A stretch of DNA of 64,000 bases from Steromphala cineraria (Eukaryota; Mollusca; Gastropoda; Trochida; Trochidae), in NCBI GenBank assembly GCA_916613615.1, contig OU744726.1:54762987-54826986 (forward strand). The letters run 5' to 3'. Position numbers and translations under genes: made by a program. The notes under the pieces were generated by a model. It ran no database searches, was not told the origin of the DNA, and worked only from the letters and a program-made list of their open reading frames with translations. Every line of letters begins with the position of its first letter. Within the stretch, counting starts at the first letter, position 1. This document shows, piece by piece, positions 1-9,999 of this stretch.

Positions 1-38
1 AAAGTACATTTTCTTGTAAAGAGCGTGATAAGTTTCTT

Positions 39-52
39 AAATATGCATATTT
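39..52. other. 14-bp perfect palindrome AAATATGCATATTT, recurring
   Basis: The sequence is its own reverse complement, with ATGCAT at the centre. It is intact in variants A, C, D, F and G. Variants B, E and H change one base (AAAAATGCATATTT), leaving only ATGCAT. It could be a binding site for a dimeric protein, but no known factor is assigned. Confidence 0.8.
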
Positions 53-138
53 CTGAACCAGACTTTCACCAAATGTACACATCAGGGTGCTCTATCGTTT
101 GGAATAAACAAATTTTCACTCGGAGTAATAGATTTAGC

Positions 139-191
139 AACAGATTCGAACGTATAGACGTGTATGTGGTCAATTTTGAGCAAATTCTCGG
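139..191. other. Conserved core of the satellite unit
   Basis: Across the array this stretch of the unit, from CTACAGATTCG to the first CTCGG after GAGCAAATT, shows few recurrent differences. They are CTAC or CAAC at 139, CGTATAG or CGTAAAG at 155, and GGTCAAT or GGTAAAT at 171. Most other diagnostic positions lie in 17-136. The pattern could reflect protein binding or biased conversion. Shown here in the first unit. Confidence 0.65.
143..151 (-). promoter_or_regulatory. Minus-strand RNA polymerase III B-box-like core, recurring
   Basis: On the minus strand the sequence reads CGTTCGAATCT, which matches 9 of 11 positions of the B-box consensus GGTTCGANTCC. The inner GTTCGAATC is the usual tRNA T-loop form. 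It lies in the most conserved part of the unit and is altered in only a few copies (for example 1391, 35503, 38833, 41953 and 44657). A weak A-box-like stretch, TTGCTCAAAATTG, lies upstream on the minus strand, but at shorter spacing than in tRNA genes. This is a candidate only, and chance similarity is possible. Confidence 0.3.
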
Positions 192-202
192 AATATGATT
201 AA

Positions 203-226
203 TTCAAGAAAGTACATTTTCTTGAA
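203..226. other. Boundary dyad (potential hairpin or cruciform), recurring every 208 bp
   Basis: The left arm TTCAAGAAA (203-211) and right arm TTTCTTGAA (218-226) are perfect inverted repeats around the loop GTACAT. The 9-bp arms occur in units with the TTGAAATG head (B, C, E, H). Units with TTGTAAAG keep 7-bp arms, and G units keep about 5. The element recurs at each unit junction. It could fold in single strands or transcripts, but folding is inferred from symmetry only. Confidence 0.85.
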
Positions 227-416
227 ATGAGCGTGATAAGTTTCTTAAAAATGCATATTTCTAAACAAGACTTTCACAAAATGTACACATCAGGGTGCTC
301 TATCGTTTGGAATAAACAAATTTTCACTCCGAGTAATAGATTTAGCTACAGATTCGAACGTATAGACGTGTATGTGGTCAATTTTGAGCAAATTCTCGGA
401 ATATGATTAATTCAAG
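209..416 (+). repeat. Unit variant B
   Basis: Variant B has the TTGAAATG head, AAAAATG in place of AAATATG, AAACAAGAC, CACAAAATG, CTCCG and AGATTTAGCTAC. It usually follows A and precedes C, D or E. The AAAAATG change breaks the 14-bp palindrome. It also creates a T5 run on the minus strand, and CACAAAATG adds a T4 run there. Confidence 0.9.
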
Positions 417-624
417 AAAGTACATTTTCTTGAAATGAGCGTGATAAGTTTCTTAAATATGCATATTTCTAAACAAGACTTTCACCAAATGTACACATCA
501 GGGTGCTCTATCGTTTGGAATAAACAAATTTTCACTCCGAGTAATAGATTTAGCTACAGATTCGAACGTATAGACGTGTATGTGGTCAATTTTGAGCAAA
601 TTCTCGGAATATGATTAATTCAAG
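417..624 (+). repeat. Unit variant C
   Basis: Variant C shares the TTGAAATG head, AAACAAGAC, CTCCG and AGATTTAGCTAC with B. It keeps the intact AAATATGCATATTT palindrome and CACCAAATG. Several C units in the first 26 kb carry ATACGATT at the 3' end, which removes an in-frame stop and produces a spurious open frame. Confidence 0.88.
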
Positions 625-3120
625 AAAGTACATTTTCTTGTAAAGAGCGTGATAAGTTTCTTAAATATGCATATTTCTGAACCAGACTTTCACCAAATGT
701 ACACATCAGGGTGCTCTATCGTTTCGAATAAACAAATTTTCACTCGGAGTAATAGATTTAGCAACAGATTCGAACGTATAGACGTGTATGTGGTCAATTT
801 TGAGCAAATTCTCGGAATATGATTAATTCAAGAAAGTACATTTTCTTGAAATGAGCGTGATAAGTTTCTTAAATATGCATATTTCTGAATCAGACTTTCA
901 CCAAATGTACACATCAGGGTGCTCTATCGTTTGGAATAAACAAATTTTCACTCGGAGTAATAGATTTAGCAACAGATTCGAACGTATAGACGTGTATGTG
1001 GTCAATTTTGAGCAAATTCTCGGAATATGATTAATTCAAGAAAGTACATTTTCTTGAAATGAGCGTGATAAGTTTCTTAAAAATGCATATTTCTAAACAA
1101 GACTTTCACAAAATGTACACATCAGGGTGCTCTATCGTTTGGAATAAACAAATTTTCACTCCGAGTAATAGTTTTAGCTACAGATTCGAACGTATAGACG
1201 TGTATGTGGTCAATTTTGAGCAAATTCTCGGAATATGATTAATTCAAGAAAGTACATTTTCTTGTAAAGAGCGTGATAAGTTTCTTAAATATGCATATTT
1301 CTAAACCAGTCTTAAACCAAATGTACACATCAGGGTGCTCTATCGTTTGGAATAAACAAATTTTCACTCCGAGTAATACTTTTGGCTACAGATTTGAACG
1401 TATAGACGTGTATGTGGTCAATTTTGAGCAAATTCTCGGAATATGATTAATTCAAGAAAGTACATTTTCTTGAAATGAGCGTGATAAGTTTCTTAAATAT
1501 GCATATTTCTGAACCAGACTTTCACCAAATGTACACATCAGGGTGCTCTATCGTTTGGAATAAACAAATTTTCACTCCGAGTAATAGATTTAGCTACAGA
1601 TTCGAACGTATAGACGTGTATGTGGTCAATTTTGAGCAAATTCTCGGAATATGATTAATTCAAGAAAGTACATTTTCTTGAAATGAGCGTGATAAGTTTC
1701 TTAAATATGCATATTTCTAAACAAGACTTTCACCAAATGTACACATCAGGGTGCTCTATCGTTTGGAATAAACAAATTTTCACTCCGAGTAATAGATTTA
1801 GCTACAGATTCGAACGTATAGACGTGTATGTGGTCAATTTTGAGCAAATTCTCGGAATATGATTAATTCAAGAAAGTACATTTTCTTGTAAAGAGCGTGA
1901 TAAGTTTCTTAAATATGCATATTTCTGAACCAGACTTTCACCAAATGTACACATCAGGGTGCTCTATCGTTTCGAATAAACAAATTTTCACTCGGAGTAA
2001 TAGATTTAGCAACAGATTCGAACGTATAGACGTGTATGTGGTCAATTTTGAGCAAATTCTCGGAATATGATTAATTCAAGAAAGTACATTTTCTTGAAAT
2101 GAGCGTGATAAGTTTCTTAAATATGCATATTTCTAAACAAGACTTTCACAAAATGTACACATCAGGGTGCTCTATCGTTTGGAATAAACAAATTTTCACT
2201 CCGAGTAATAGATTTAGCTACAGATTCGAACGTATAGACGTGTATGTGGTCAATTTTGAGCAAATTCTCGGAATACGATTAATTCAAGAAAGTACATTTT
2301 CTTGTAAAGAGCGTGATAAGTTTCTTAAATATGCATATTTCTAAACCAGTCTTTCACCAAATGTACACATCAGGGTGTTCTATCGTTTGGAATAAACAAA
2401 TTTTCACTCCGAGTAATACTTTTGGCTACAGATTCGAACGTAAAGACGTGTATGTGGTCAATTTTGAGCAAATCCTCGGAATATGATTAATTCAAGAAAG
2501 TACATTTTCTTGAAATGAGCGTGATAAGTTTCTTAAAAATGCATATTTCTGAACCAGACTTTCACCAAATGTACAAATCAGGGTGCTCTATCATTTGGAA
2601 TAAATAAATTTTCAATCCGAGTAATAGTTTTAGCTACAGATTCGAACGTATAGACGTGTATGTGGTCAATTTTGAGCAAATTCTCGGAATATGATTAATT
2701 CAAGAAAGAACATTTTCTTGAAATGAGCGTGATAAGTTTCTTAAATATGCATATTTCTAAACAAGACTTTCACCAAATGTACACATCAGGGTGCTCTATC
2801 GTTTGGAATAAACAAATTTTCACTCCGAGTAATAGATTTAGCTACAGATTCGAACGTATAGACTTGTATGTGGTCAATTTTGAGCAAATTCTCGGAATAT
2901 GATTAATTCAAGAAAGTACATTTTCTTGAAATGAGCGTGATAAGTTTCTTAAATATGCATATTTCTAAACAAGGCTTTCACCAAATGTACACATCAGGGT
3001 GCTCTATCGTTTGGAATAAACAAATTTTCACTCCGAGTAATAGTTTTAGCTACAGATTCGAACGTATAGACGTGTATGTGGTCAATTTTGAGCAAATTCT
3101 CGGAATATGATTAATTCAAG

Positions 3121-3327
3121 AAAGTACATTTTCTTGTAAAGAGCGTGATAAGTTTCTTAAATATGCATATTTCAAACCAGTCTTTCACCAAATGTACACA
3201 TCAGGGTGCTCTATCGTTTGGAATAAACAAATTTTCACTCCGAGTAATACTTTTGGCTACAGATTCGAACGTAAAGACGTGTATGTGGTCAATTTTGAGC
3301 AAATTCTCGGAATATGATTAATTCAAG
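3121..3327 (+). repeat. 207-bp unit with 1-base deletion (variant D)
   Basis: The unit reads ATATTTCAAACCAG where D units have ATATTTCTAAACCAG, so one T is missing. It is the first of three length changes that reset the 208-bp ladder. Confidence 0.9.
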
Positions 3328-3743
3328 AAAGTATATTTTCTTGAAATGAGCGTGATAAGTTTCTTAAAAATGCATATTTCTAAACAAGACTTTCACAAAA
3401 TGTACACATCAGTGTGCTCTATCGTTTGGTATAAACAAATTTTCACTCGGAGTAATAGATTTAGCAACAGATTCGAACGTATAGACGTGTATGTGGTCAA
3501 TTTTGAGCAAATTCTCGGAATATGATTAATTCAAGAAAGTACATTTTCTTGAAATGAGCGTGATAAGTTTCTTAAAAATGCATATTTCTAAACAAGACTT
3601 TCACAAAATGTACACATCAGGGTGCTCTATCGTTTGAAATAAACACATTTTCACTCCGAGTAATAGATTTAGCTACAGATTCGAACGTATAGACGTGTAT
3701 GTGGTCAATTTTGAGCAAATTCTCGGAATATGATTAATTCAAG

Positions 3744-3951
3744 AAAGTACATTTTCTTGTAAAGAGCGTGATAAGTTTCTTAAATATGCATATTTCTAAA
3801 CCAGTCTTTCACCAAATGTACACATCAGGGTGCTCTATCGTTTGGAATAAACAAATTTTCACTCCGAGTAATACTTTTGGCTACAGATTCGAACGTAAAG
3901 ACGTGTATGTGGTCAATTTTGAGCAAATTCTCGGAATATGATTAATTCAAG
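3744..3951 (+). repeat. Unit variant D
   Basis: Variant D has the TTGTAAAG head, AAACCAGTC, CACCAAATG, CTCCG, the linked triple change ATACTTTTGGCTAC, and usually CGTAAAGAC in place of CGTATAGAC. A sub-variant with GTGCACTATC (for example at 12896, 15600, 19136 and 21840) looks like a D/F exchange product. D is common in the left half and sparse after 51 kb. Confidence 0.88.
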
Positions 3952-4159
3952 AAAGTACATTTTCTTGAAATGAGCGTGATAAGTTTCTTAAAAATGCATA
4001 TTTCTGAACCAGACTTTCACTAAATGTACAAATCAGGGTGCTCTATCATTTGGAATAAATAAATTTTCACTCCGAGTAATAGTTTTAGCTACAGATTCGA
4101 ACGTATAGACGTGTATGTGGTCAATTTTGAGCAAATTCTCGGAATATGATTAATTCAAG
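3952..4159 (+). repeat. Unit variant E
   Basis: Variant E has the TTGAAATG head, AAAAATG, GAACCAGAC, CACTAAATG or CACCAAATG, TACAAATC, CTATCATTTGG with AATAAATAAA, CTCCG and GTTTTAGCTAC. The G-to-A change in CATTTGG and the C-to-T change in AATAAATAAA nearly always occur together. An exception is the unit at 51998, which has only the second. The CACTAAATG form is largely confined to the left 26 kb. Confidence 0.88.
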
Positions 4160-5199
4160 AAAGTACATTTTCTTGAAATGAGCGTGATAAGTTTCTTAAA
4201 TATGCATATTTCTAAACAAGACTTTCACCAAATGTACACATCAGGGTGCTCTATCGTTTGGAACAAACAAATTTTCACTCCGAGTAATAGATTTAGCTAC
4301 AGATTCGAACGTATAGACGTGTATGTGGTCAGTTTTGAGCAAATTCTCGGAATACGATTAATTCAAGAAAGTACATTTTCTTGTAAAGAGCGTGATAAGT
4401 TTCTTAAATATGCATATTTCTGAACCAGACTTTCACCAAATGTACACATCAGTGTGCTCTATCGTTTGGAATAAACAAATTTTCACTCGGAGTAATAGAT
4501 TTAGCAACAGATTCGAACGTATAGACGTGTATGTGGTCAATTTTGAGCAAATTCTCGGAATATGATTAATTCAAGAAAGTACATTTTCTTGAAATGAGCG
4601 TGATAAGTTTCTTAAAAATGCATATTTCTAAACAAGACTTTCACAAAATGTACACATCAGGGTGCTCTATCGTTTGGAATAAACAAATTTTCACTCCGAG
4701 TAATAGATTTAGCTACAGATTCGAACGTATAGACGTGTATGTGGTCAATTTTGAGCAAATTCTCGGAATATGATTAATTCAAGAAAGTACATTTTCTTGT
4801 AAAGAGCGTGATAAGTTTCTTAAATATGCATATTTCTAAACCAGTCTTTCACCAAATGTACACATCAGGGTGCTCTAACGTTTGGAATAAACAAATTTTC
4901 ACTCCTAGTAATACTTTTGGCTACAGATTCGAACGTATAGACGTGTATGTGGTCAATTTTGAGCAAATTCTCGGAATATGATTAATTCAAGAAAGTACAT
5001 TTTCTTGAAATGAGCGTGATAAGTTTCTTAAAAATGCATATTTCTGAACCAGACTTTCACTAAATGTACAAATCAGGGTGCTCTATCATTTGGAATAAAT
5101 AAATTTTCACTCCGAGTAATAGTTTTAGCTACAGATTCGAACGTATAGACGTGTATGTGGTCAATTTTGAGCAAATTCTCGGAATATGATTAATTCAAG

Positions 5200-8100
5200 A
5201 AAGTACATTTTCTTGTAAAGAGCGTGATTAGTTTCTTAAATATGCATATTTCTAAACCAGACTTTCACCAAATGTACACATCAGGGTGCACTATCGTTTG
5301 GAATAAACAAATTTTCACTCCGAGTAATAGTTTTAGCTACAGATTCGAACGTATAGACGTGTATGTGGTCAATTTTGAGCAAATTCTCGGAATATGATTA
5401 ATTCAAGAAGGTACATTTTCTTGTAAAGAGCGTGATAAGTTTCTTAAATATGCATATTTCTAAACCAGTCTTTCACCAAATGTACACATCAGGGTGCTCT
5501 ATCGTTTGGAATAAACAAATTTTCACTCCGAGTAATACTTTAGGCTACAGATTCGAACGTAAAGACGTGTATGTGGTCAATTTTGAGCAAATTCTCGGAA
5601 TATGATTAATTCAAGAAAGTATATTTTCTTGAAATGAGCGTGATAAGTTTCTTAAAAATGCATATTTCTAAACAAGACTTTCACAAAATGTACACATCAG
5701 GGTGCTCTATCGTTTGGAATAAACAAATTTTCACTCCGAGTAATAGATTTAGCTACAGATTCGAACGTATAGACGTGTATGTGGTCAATTTTGAGCAAAT
5801 TCTCGGAATATGATTAATTCAAGAAAGTACATTTTCTTGAAATGAGCGTGATAAGTTTCTTAAATATGCATATTTCTAAACAAGACTTTCACAAAATGTA
5901 CACATCAGGGTGCTCTATCGTTTGGAATAAACAAATTTTCACTCCGAGTAATAGATTTAGCTACAGATTCGAACGTATAGACGTGTATGTGGTCAATTTT
6001 GAGCAAATTCTCGGAATACGATTAATTCAAGAAAGTACATTTTCTTGTAAAGAGCGTGATAAGTTTCTTAAATATGCATATTTCTGAACCAGACTTTCAC
6101 CAAATGTACACATCAGTGTGCTCTATCGTTTGGAATAAACAAATTTTCACTCGGAGTAATAGATTTAGCAACAGATTCGAACGTATAGACGTGTATGTGG
6201 TCAATTTTGAGCAAATTCTCGGAATATGATTAATTCAAGAAAGTACATTTTCTTGAAATGACCGTGATAAGTTTCTTAAAAATGCATATTTCTAAACAAG
6301 ACTTTCACAAAATGTACACATCAGGGTGCTCTATCGTTTGGAATAAACAAATTTTCACTCCGAGTAATAGATTTAGCTACAGATTCGAACGTATAGACGT
6401 GTATGTGGTCAATTTTGAGCAAATTCTCGGAATATGATTAATTCAAGAAAGTACATTTTCTTGTAAAGAGCGTGATAAGTTTCTTAAATATGCATATTTC
6501 TAAACCAGTCTTTCACCAAATGTACACATCAGGGTGCTCTATCGTTTGGAATAAACAAATTTTCACTCCGAGTAATACTTTTGGCTACAGATTCGAACGT
6601 AAAGACGTGTATGTGGTCAATTTTGAGCAAATTCTCGGAATATGATTTATTCAAGAAAGTACATTTTCTTGAAATGAGCGTGATAAGTTTCTTAAAAATG
6701 CATATTTCTGAACCAGACTTTCACCAAATGTACAAATCAGGGTGCTCTATCATTTGGAATAAATAAATTTTCACTCCGAGTAATAGTTTTAGCTACAGAT
6801 TCGAACGTATAGACGTGTATGTGGTCAATTTTGAGCAAATTCTCGGAATATGATTAATTCAAGAAAGTACATTTTCTTGTAAAGAGCGTGATAAGTTTCT
6901 TAAATATGCATATTTCTAAACCAGTCTTTCACCAAATGTACACATCAGGGTGCTCTATCGTTTGGAATAAACAAATTTTCACTGCGAGTAATACTTTTGG
7001 CTACAGATTCGAACGTAAAGACGTGTATGTGGTCAATTTTGAGCAAATTCTCGGAATATGATTAATTCAAGAAAGTACATTTTCTTGAAATGAGCGTGAT
7101 AAGTTTCTTAAAAATGCATATTTCTAAACAAGACTTTCACAAAATGTACACATCAGGGTGCTCTATCGTTTGGAATAAACAAATTTTCACTCGGAGTAAT
7201 AGATTTAGCAACAGATTCGAACGTATAGACGTGTATGTGGTCAATTTTGAGCAAATTCTCGGAATATGATTAATTCAAGAAAGTACATTTTCTTGAAATG
7301 AGCGTGATAAGTTTCTTAAAAATGCATATTTCTAAACAAGACTTTCACAAAATGTACACATCAGGGTGCTCTATCGTTTGGAATAAACAAATTTTCACTC
7401 CGAGTAATAGATTTAGCTACAGATTCGAACGTATAGACGTGTATGTGGTCAATTTTGAGCAAATTCTCGGAATATGATTAATTCAAGAAAGTACATTTTC
7501 TTGTAAAGAGCGTGATAAGTTTCTTAAATATGCATATTTCTAAACCAGTCTTTCACCAAATGTACACATCAGGGTGCTCTATCGTTTGGAATAAACAAAT
7601 TTTCACTCCGAGTAATACTTTTGGCTACAGATTCGAACGTATAGACGTGTATGTGGTCAATTTTGAGCAAATTCTCGGAATATGATTAATTCAAGAAAGT
7701 ACATTTTCTTGAAATGAGCGTGATAAGTTTCTTAAAAATGCATATTTCTGAACCAGACTTTCACTTAATGTACAAATCAGGGTGCTCTATCATTTGGAAT
7801 AAATAAATTTTCACTCCGAGTAATAGTTTTAGCTACAGATTCGAACGTATAGACGTGTATGTGGTCAATTTTGAGCAAATTCTCGGAATACGATTAATTC
7901 AAGAAAGTACATTTTCTTGAAATGAGCGTGATGAGTTTCTTAAATATGCATATTTCTAAACAAGAATTTCACCAAATGTACACATCAGGGTGCTCTATCG
8001 TTTGGAATAAACAAATTTTCACTCCGAGTAATAGATTTAGCTACAGATTCGAACGTATAGACGTGTATGTGGTCAATTTTGAGCAAATTCTCGGAATATG

Positions 8101-9983
8101 ATTAATTCAAGAAAGTACATTTTCTTGTAAAGAGCGTGATTAGTTTCTTAAATATGCATATTTCTAAACCAGACTTTCACCAAATGTACACATCAGGGTG
8201 CACTATCGTTTGGAATAAACAAATTTTCACTCCGAGTAATAGTTTTAGCTACAGATTCGAACGTATAGACGTGTATGTGGTCAATTTTGAGCAAATTCTC
8301 GGAATATGATTAATTCAAGAAGGTACATTTTCTTGAAACGAGCGTGATAAGTTTCTTAAATATGCATATTTCTAAACCAGTCTTTCACCAAATGTACACA
8401 TCAGGGTGCTCTATCGTTTGGAATAAACAAATTTTCACTCCGAGTAATACTTTTGGCTACAGATTCGAACGTAAAGACGTGTATGTGGTCAATTTTGAGC
8501 AAATTCTCGGAATATGATTAATTCAAGAAAGTATATTTTCTTGAAATGAGCGTGATAAGTTTCTTAAAAATGCATATTTCTAAACAAGACTTTCACAAAA
8601 TGTACACATCAGGGTGCTCTATCGTTTGGAATAAACAAATTTTCACTCCGAGTAATAGATTTAGCTACAGATTCGAACGTATAGACGTGTATGTGGTCAA
8701 TTTTGAGCAAATTCTCGGAATATGATTAATTCAAGAAAGTACATTTTCTTGAAATGAGCGTGATAAGTTTCTTAAATATGCATATTTCTAAACAAGACTT
8801 TCACCAAATGTACACATCAGGGTGCTCTATCGTTTGGAATAAACAAATTTTCACTCCGAGTAATAGATTTAGCTACAGATTCGAACGTATAGACGTGTAT
8901 GTGGTCAATTTTGAGCAAATTCTCGGAATACGATTAATTCAAGAAAGTACATTTTCTTGTAAAGAGCGTGATAAGTTTCTTAAATATGCATATTTCTGAA
9001 CCAGACTTTCACCAAATGTACACATCAGTGTGCTCTATCGTTTGGAATAAACAAATTTTCACTCGGAGTAATAGATTTAGCAACAGATTCGAACGTATAG
9101 ACGTGTATGTGGTCAATTTTGAGCAAATTCTCGGAATATGATTAATTCAAGAAAGTACATTTTCTTGAAATGAGCGTGATAAGTTTCTTAAAAATGCATA
9201 TTTCTAAACAAGACTTTCACAAAATGTACACATCAGGGTGCTCTATCGTTTGGAATAAACAAATTTTCACTCCGAGTAATAGATTTAGCTACAGATTCGA
9301 ACGTATAGACGTGTATGTGGTCAATTTTGAGCAAATTCTCGGAATATGATTAATTCAAGAAAGTACATTTTCTTGTAAAGAGCGTGATAAGTTTCTTAAA
9401 TATGCATATTTCTAAACCAGTCTTTCACCAAATGTACACATCAGGGTGCTCTATCGTTTGGAATAAACAAATTTTCACTCCGAGTAATACTTTTGGCTAC
9501 AGATTCGAACGTAAAGACGTGTATGTGGTCAATTTTGAGCAAATTCTCGGAATATGATTAATTCAAGAAAGTACATTTTCTTGAAATGAGCGTGATAAGT
9601 TTCTTAAAAATGCATATTTCTGAACCAGACTTTCACTAAATGTACAAATCAGGGTGCTCTATCATTTGGAATAAATAAATTTTCACTCCGAGTAATAGTT
9701 TTAGCTACAGATTCGAACGTATAGACGTGTATGTGGTCAATTTTGAGCAAATTCTCGGAATATGATTAATTCAAGAAAGTACATTTTCTTGTAAAGAGCG
9801 TGATAAGTTTCTTAAATATGCATATTTCTAAACCAGTCTTTCACCAAATGTACACATCAGGGTGCTCTATCGTTTGGAATAAACAAATTTTCACTCCGAG
9901 TAATACTTTTGGCTACAGATTCGAACGTAAAGACGTGTATGTGGTCAATTTTGAGCAAATTCTCGGAATATGATTAATTCAAG
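5200..9983 (+). repeat. Higher-order repeat, 14 units (2912 bp), one full and one partial copy
   Basis: The first copy (5200-8111) reads F-D-B-C-A-B-D-E-D-B/A-B-D-E-C. The second (8112-9983) repeats its first nine units, F-D-B-C-A-B-D-E-D. Shared rare bases prove duplication: GTGATTAG in the F units, AAGGTAC at the next boundary, GTATATT in the B units, ATACGATT in the C units and CAGTGTGCTC in the A units. The two differ by scattered substitutions, such as GAAACGAG at 8335. Confidence 0.85.
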
Positions 9984-9999
9984 AAAATGTACTTTCTTG
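9980..9999. other. Boundary dyad with inverted loop
   Basis: Here the loop between the arms CAAGAAA and TTTCTTG reads ATGTAC rather than GTACAT, so this 20-base element is the exact reverse complement of the normal one. Four substitutions lie within six bases and unit length is unchanged. One more change lies just right of the arm (GAATT for GAAAT). It is the only such unit seen. Confidence 0.92.

Larger units (their letters stand above)
1..208 (+). repeat. Unit variant A (reference unit)
   Basis: This is the first unit and the coordinate reference used here. Variant A has T17 and A20 (TTGTAAAG), the intact AAATATGCATATTT palindrome, GAACCAGAC at 55-63, CACCAAATG, CTCGG at 119-123 and AGATTTAGCAAC at 130-141. 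The CTCGG plus CAAC pair separates A from all other variants. Many later A units also carry ATAATT at the 3' end in place of ATGATT, and are then followed by variant G. From about 47 kb many A units read CACCTAATG or CAACTAATG. Confidence 0.9.
1..5199 (+). repeat. Array block 1, irregular unit order
   Basis: The 25 units read A-B-C-A-A*-B-D-C*-C-A-C-D-E-C-C-D-B/A-B-D-E-C-A-B-D-E, where an asterisk or slash marks a hybrid. No single higher-order period covers the block, although B-D-E-C or A-B-D-E runs anticipate the next block. GTTTCGAATAA, a rare change, links the A units at 625 and 1873, six units apart. The unit at 3121 has lost one base. No gene is present. Confidence 0.8.

Noticed and set aside
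95..112. CENP-B box
   Set aside because: ATCGTTTGGAATAAACA recalls the TTCGTTGGAA part of the CENP-B box, but it has an extra T, ATCG for TTCG, and lacks the required CGGG. The TTCGAACGTATAGACG stretch also lacks the A and CGGG at the needed positions.
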